The position numbers were made by a program, and so were the translations under genes. DNA of 64,000 nt. Source: Deltaproteobacteria bacterium. GTDB taxonomy: Bacteria > Myxococcota_A > UBA796 > GCA-2862545. Numbering within the stretch: the first letter of the stretch is position 1; each line of letters starts with the position of its first letter. The stretch is from positions 248,001 to 312,000 of the forward strand of contig REDI01000050.1 in the NCBI GenBank assembly GCA_007693595.1, read 5' to 3'. The notes under the pieces are model-generated. The model worked only from the letters and a program-made list of their open reading frames with translations, was not told where the DNA came from and did not search any database. Below are positions 62,985 through 64,000 of this stretch, in pieces.

Positions 62985-63929
62985 ATGACGACGAGCTCAC
63001 CCACTCGACTCCTCGACGAGATCAGCCGCCAGATTCACTCTTTGGGGCTTGGTGACGGCGCCTTGGCCTGGACCTACCGCCGCGGGGCCAACGGGGCGAT
63101 CGTACCCGGGCTCACCACCACCACAGGTGGAGCCCTTCGGAAGGTCCCCACTTTGCTTGCACCTTATTGCCTCCTCATGGGCGCCGCCTATCGACGTCAC
63201 ATCGCGCGCGAGTCCCTCGAACAAGACCGTGTCTCCTCGCTGACGCAGATCCGACGCCGAACCGGCGAGATGTGCGCGCTGTTCGACGACGAGATCCATA
63301 TCCCGTGTGGCGTCCGAAACTACATTCGATCCTACGTCGTGATGGATGGTTGGACCATTGGCTTTGTCGGGGTAGTCCGCCGAGAAGGGCCCCGCTTTGG
63401 CGCGGCCGAGACGGCCTACTTCAAGCGATCCCTCCCGGCCCTGTTCAGGGGGATGGCCGAGGCGCATCGCCTGGAGCTCGACCTCCACCACGAGGCCTGT
63501 CTCGTCTCGCTCCAGGGGGAGCTGCTTCGGGCGACCCGGGCAGGGCGAGCCCTGCTCCGATCGCTCGGAGGGCCAGACGAGGTCGCACGCCTCGTCGCCG
63601 AGCGCGCGCTGGCGGGCTTCGACACGGTGGACCTCGGTCCGCTGAGCCTGACATTGAGCATGCTCTCGGGCCCTCAAGGTACGGTGATCCTCGTTCGGCC
63701 CCAGGTCCTCGCCCCCGGTTTGGCGAGCCCCCTGGATCTACTCACCGACCGCCAGCTCCAGGTGGCGGCGCGCGTCGCAGCGGGGGGAAGTCTGTCGATC
63801 CTCTCCGAGGATCTGGGTGTCACACCCGCGACCGTCAGCGCGCACCTCAAGACGATCTACTCGACCTTGGGGATCGGCTGCCGTGCTGAGCTCACGGCGA
63901 TGTTCGAGCGGCGGGCTCTCACGCGCTGA
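62985..63929 (+). CDS. LuxR-type transcription regulator, divergent from the hydrolase
   Basis: 314 residues. The C-terminal helix-turn-helix is LLTDRQLQVAARVAAGGSLSILSEDLGVTPATVSAHLKTIY, clearly related to the regulator encoded at 61150 (same LLTDRQ, TLGxxxRAEL frame). Residues 1-230 are a sensor of GAF-like look (LDEISRQIHSLGLGDGALAWTYRRG, FVGVVRREGPRFG). Being divergent from the hydrolase-LuxR pair, it may control that promoter. It ends 71 bases before the window edge; nothing else was seen there. Confidence 0.85.
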   Translation: MTTSSPTRLLDEISRQIHSLGLGDGALAWTYRRGANGAIVPGLTTTTGGALRKVPTLLAPYCLLMGAAYRRHIARESLEQDRVSSLTQIRRRTGEMCALFDDEIHIPCGVRNYIRSYVVMDGWTIGFVGVVRREGPRFGAAETAYFKRSLPALFRGMAEAHRLELDLHHEACLVSLQGELLRATRAGRALLRSLGGPDEVARLVAERALAGFDTVDLGPLSLTLSMLSGPQGTVILVRPQVLAPGLASPLDLLTDRQLQVAARVAAGGSLSILSEDLGVTPATVSAHLKTIYSTLGIGCRAELTAMFERRALTR

Positions 63930-64000
63930 GTCTATTCTCAGCTTTCGAGAGGCTTCTTTAGGTCTACCACCTATGGGGTATGGGGCCTGGCTCTCCGCCG

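Overview
The window is 64 kb of GC-rich bacterial chromosome, coded almost end to end, with 52 protein genes (the first one cut by the window edge), one tRNA and no insertion sequence, prophage, rRNA or CRISPR array. The gene content suggests a predatory or marine deltaproteobacterial lineage, Myxococcota-like or Bradymonadales-like. Pointers are the many short lipoproteins of no known family, HEAT and FG-GAP lipoproteins, an OmpA protein with calcium-binding type-3 repeats, a PfaD homologue, a plausible sigma-54 promoter, LuxR solos and a RIO kinase. This placement is inference from content, not a search result. No gene-free stretch exceeds 300 bases; the longest is 31575-31842.

Layout. 1-1735: end of an acyl-CoA carboxylase operon (biotin carboxylase, then biotin carrier). 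1843-3296: tatB-tatC. 3299-5110: a long TonB-like protein. 5198-7202: an unknown protein, an FG-GAP lipoprotein and an SRPBCC protein. 7206-12387: envelope genes on the minus strand (LysM lipoprotein with a sigma-54-like promoter, outer-membrane protein, two lipoproteins, a repeat protein). 12501-18419: valS, nadC, birA, an lgt variant and a small membrane protein. 18494-22096: a second biotin-enzyme operon (biotin carboxylase, GcdA-like carboxyltransferase, double-lipoyl carrier). 22239-24683: an exported protein, cobalamin adenosyltransferase and a winged-helix-like protein. 24760-24841: tRNA-Leu(CAA). 24899-29880: OmpA protein, DUF4920 lipoprotein, GNAT, LOG protein and DHH phosphoesterase. 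29877-38527: DEAD helicase, TIGR01777 epimerase and several small unknown proteins. 38569-39564: a diiron ferritin-like protein. 39642-48998: a three-gene chaperone-like operon. 49080-54406: RIO kinase, parE and parC. 54496-60457: M81 metallopeptidase, penicillin-acylase-family protein and PfaD. 60581-63929: a membrane protein, an alpha/beta hydrolase and two LuxR regulators.

How the genes work together. The two biotin-enzyme sets, the stand-alone biotin ligase and the cobalamin adenosyltransferase fit a propionyl-/branched-chain acyl-CoA route feeding methylmalonyl-CoA mutase, although the mutase is not in the window. TatBC and Lgt supply export and lipidation for the many lipoproteins nearby.

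The most unusual block is 39642-48998. It encodes a Clp-type double AAA+ ATPase whose N-domain is replaced by roughly twenty TPR units, an Hsp90/MORC-type GHKL ATPase with intact N, G1 and G2 boxes, and a 1102-residue protein that looks like a degenerate GHKL partner. All are on the same strand, the last two overlap by ATGA, and a hairpin with a U-run follows the third. I read it as a possible undescribed Hsp100-Hsp90-like protein remodelling system; the function is inference.
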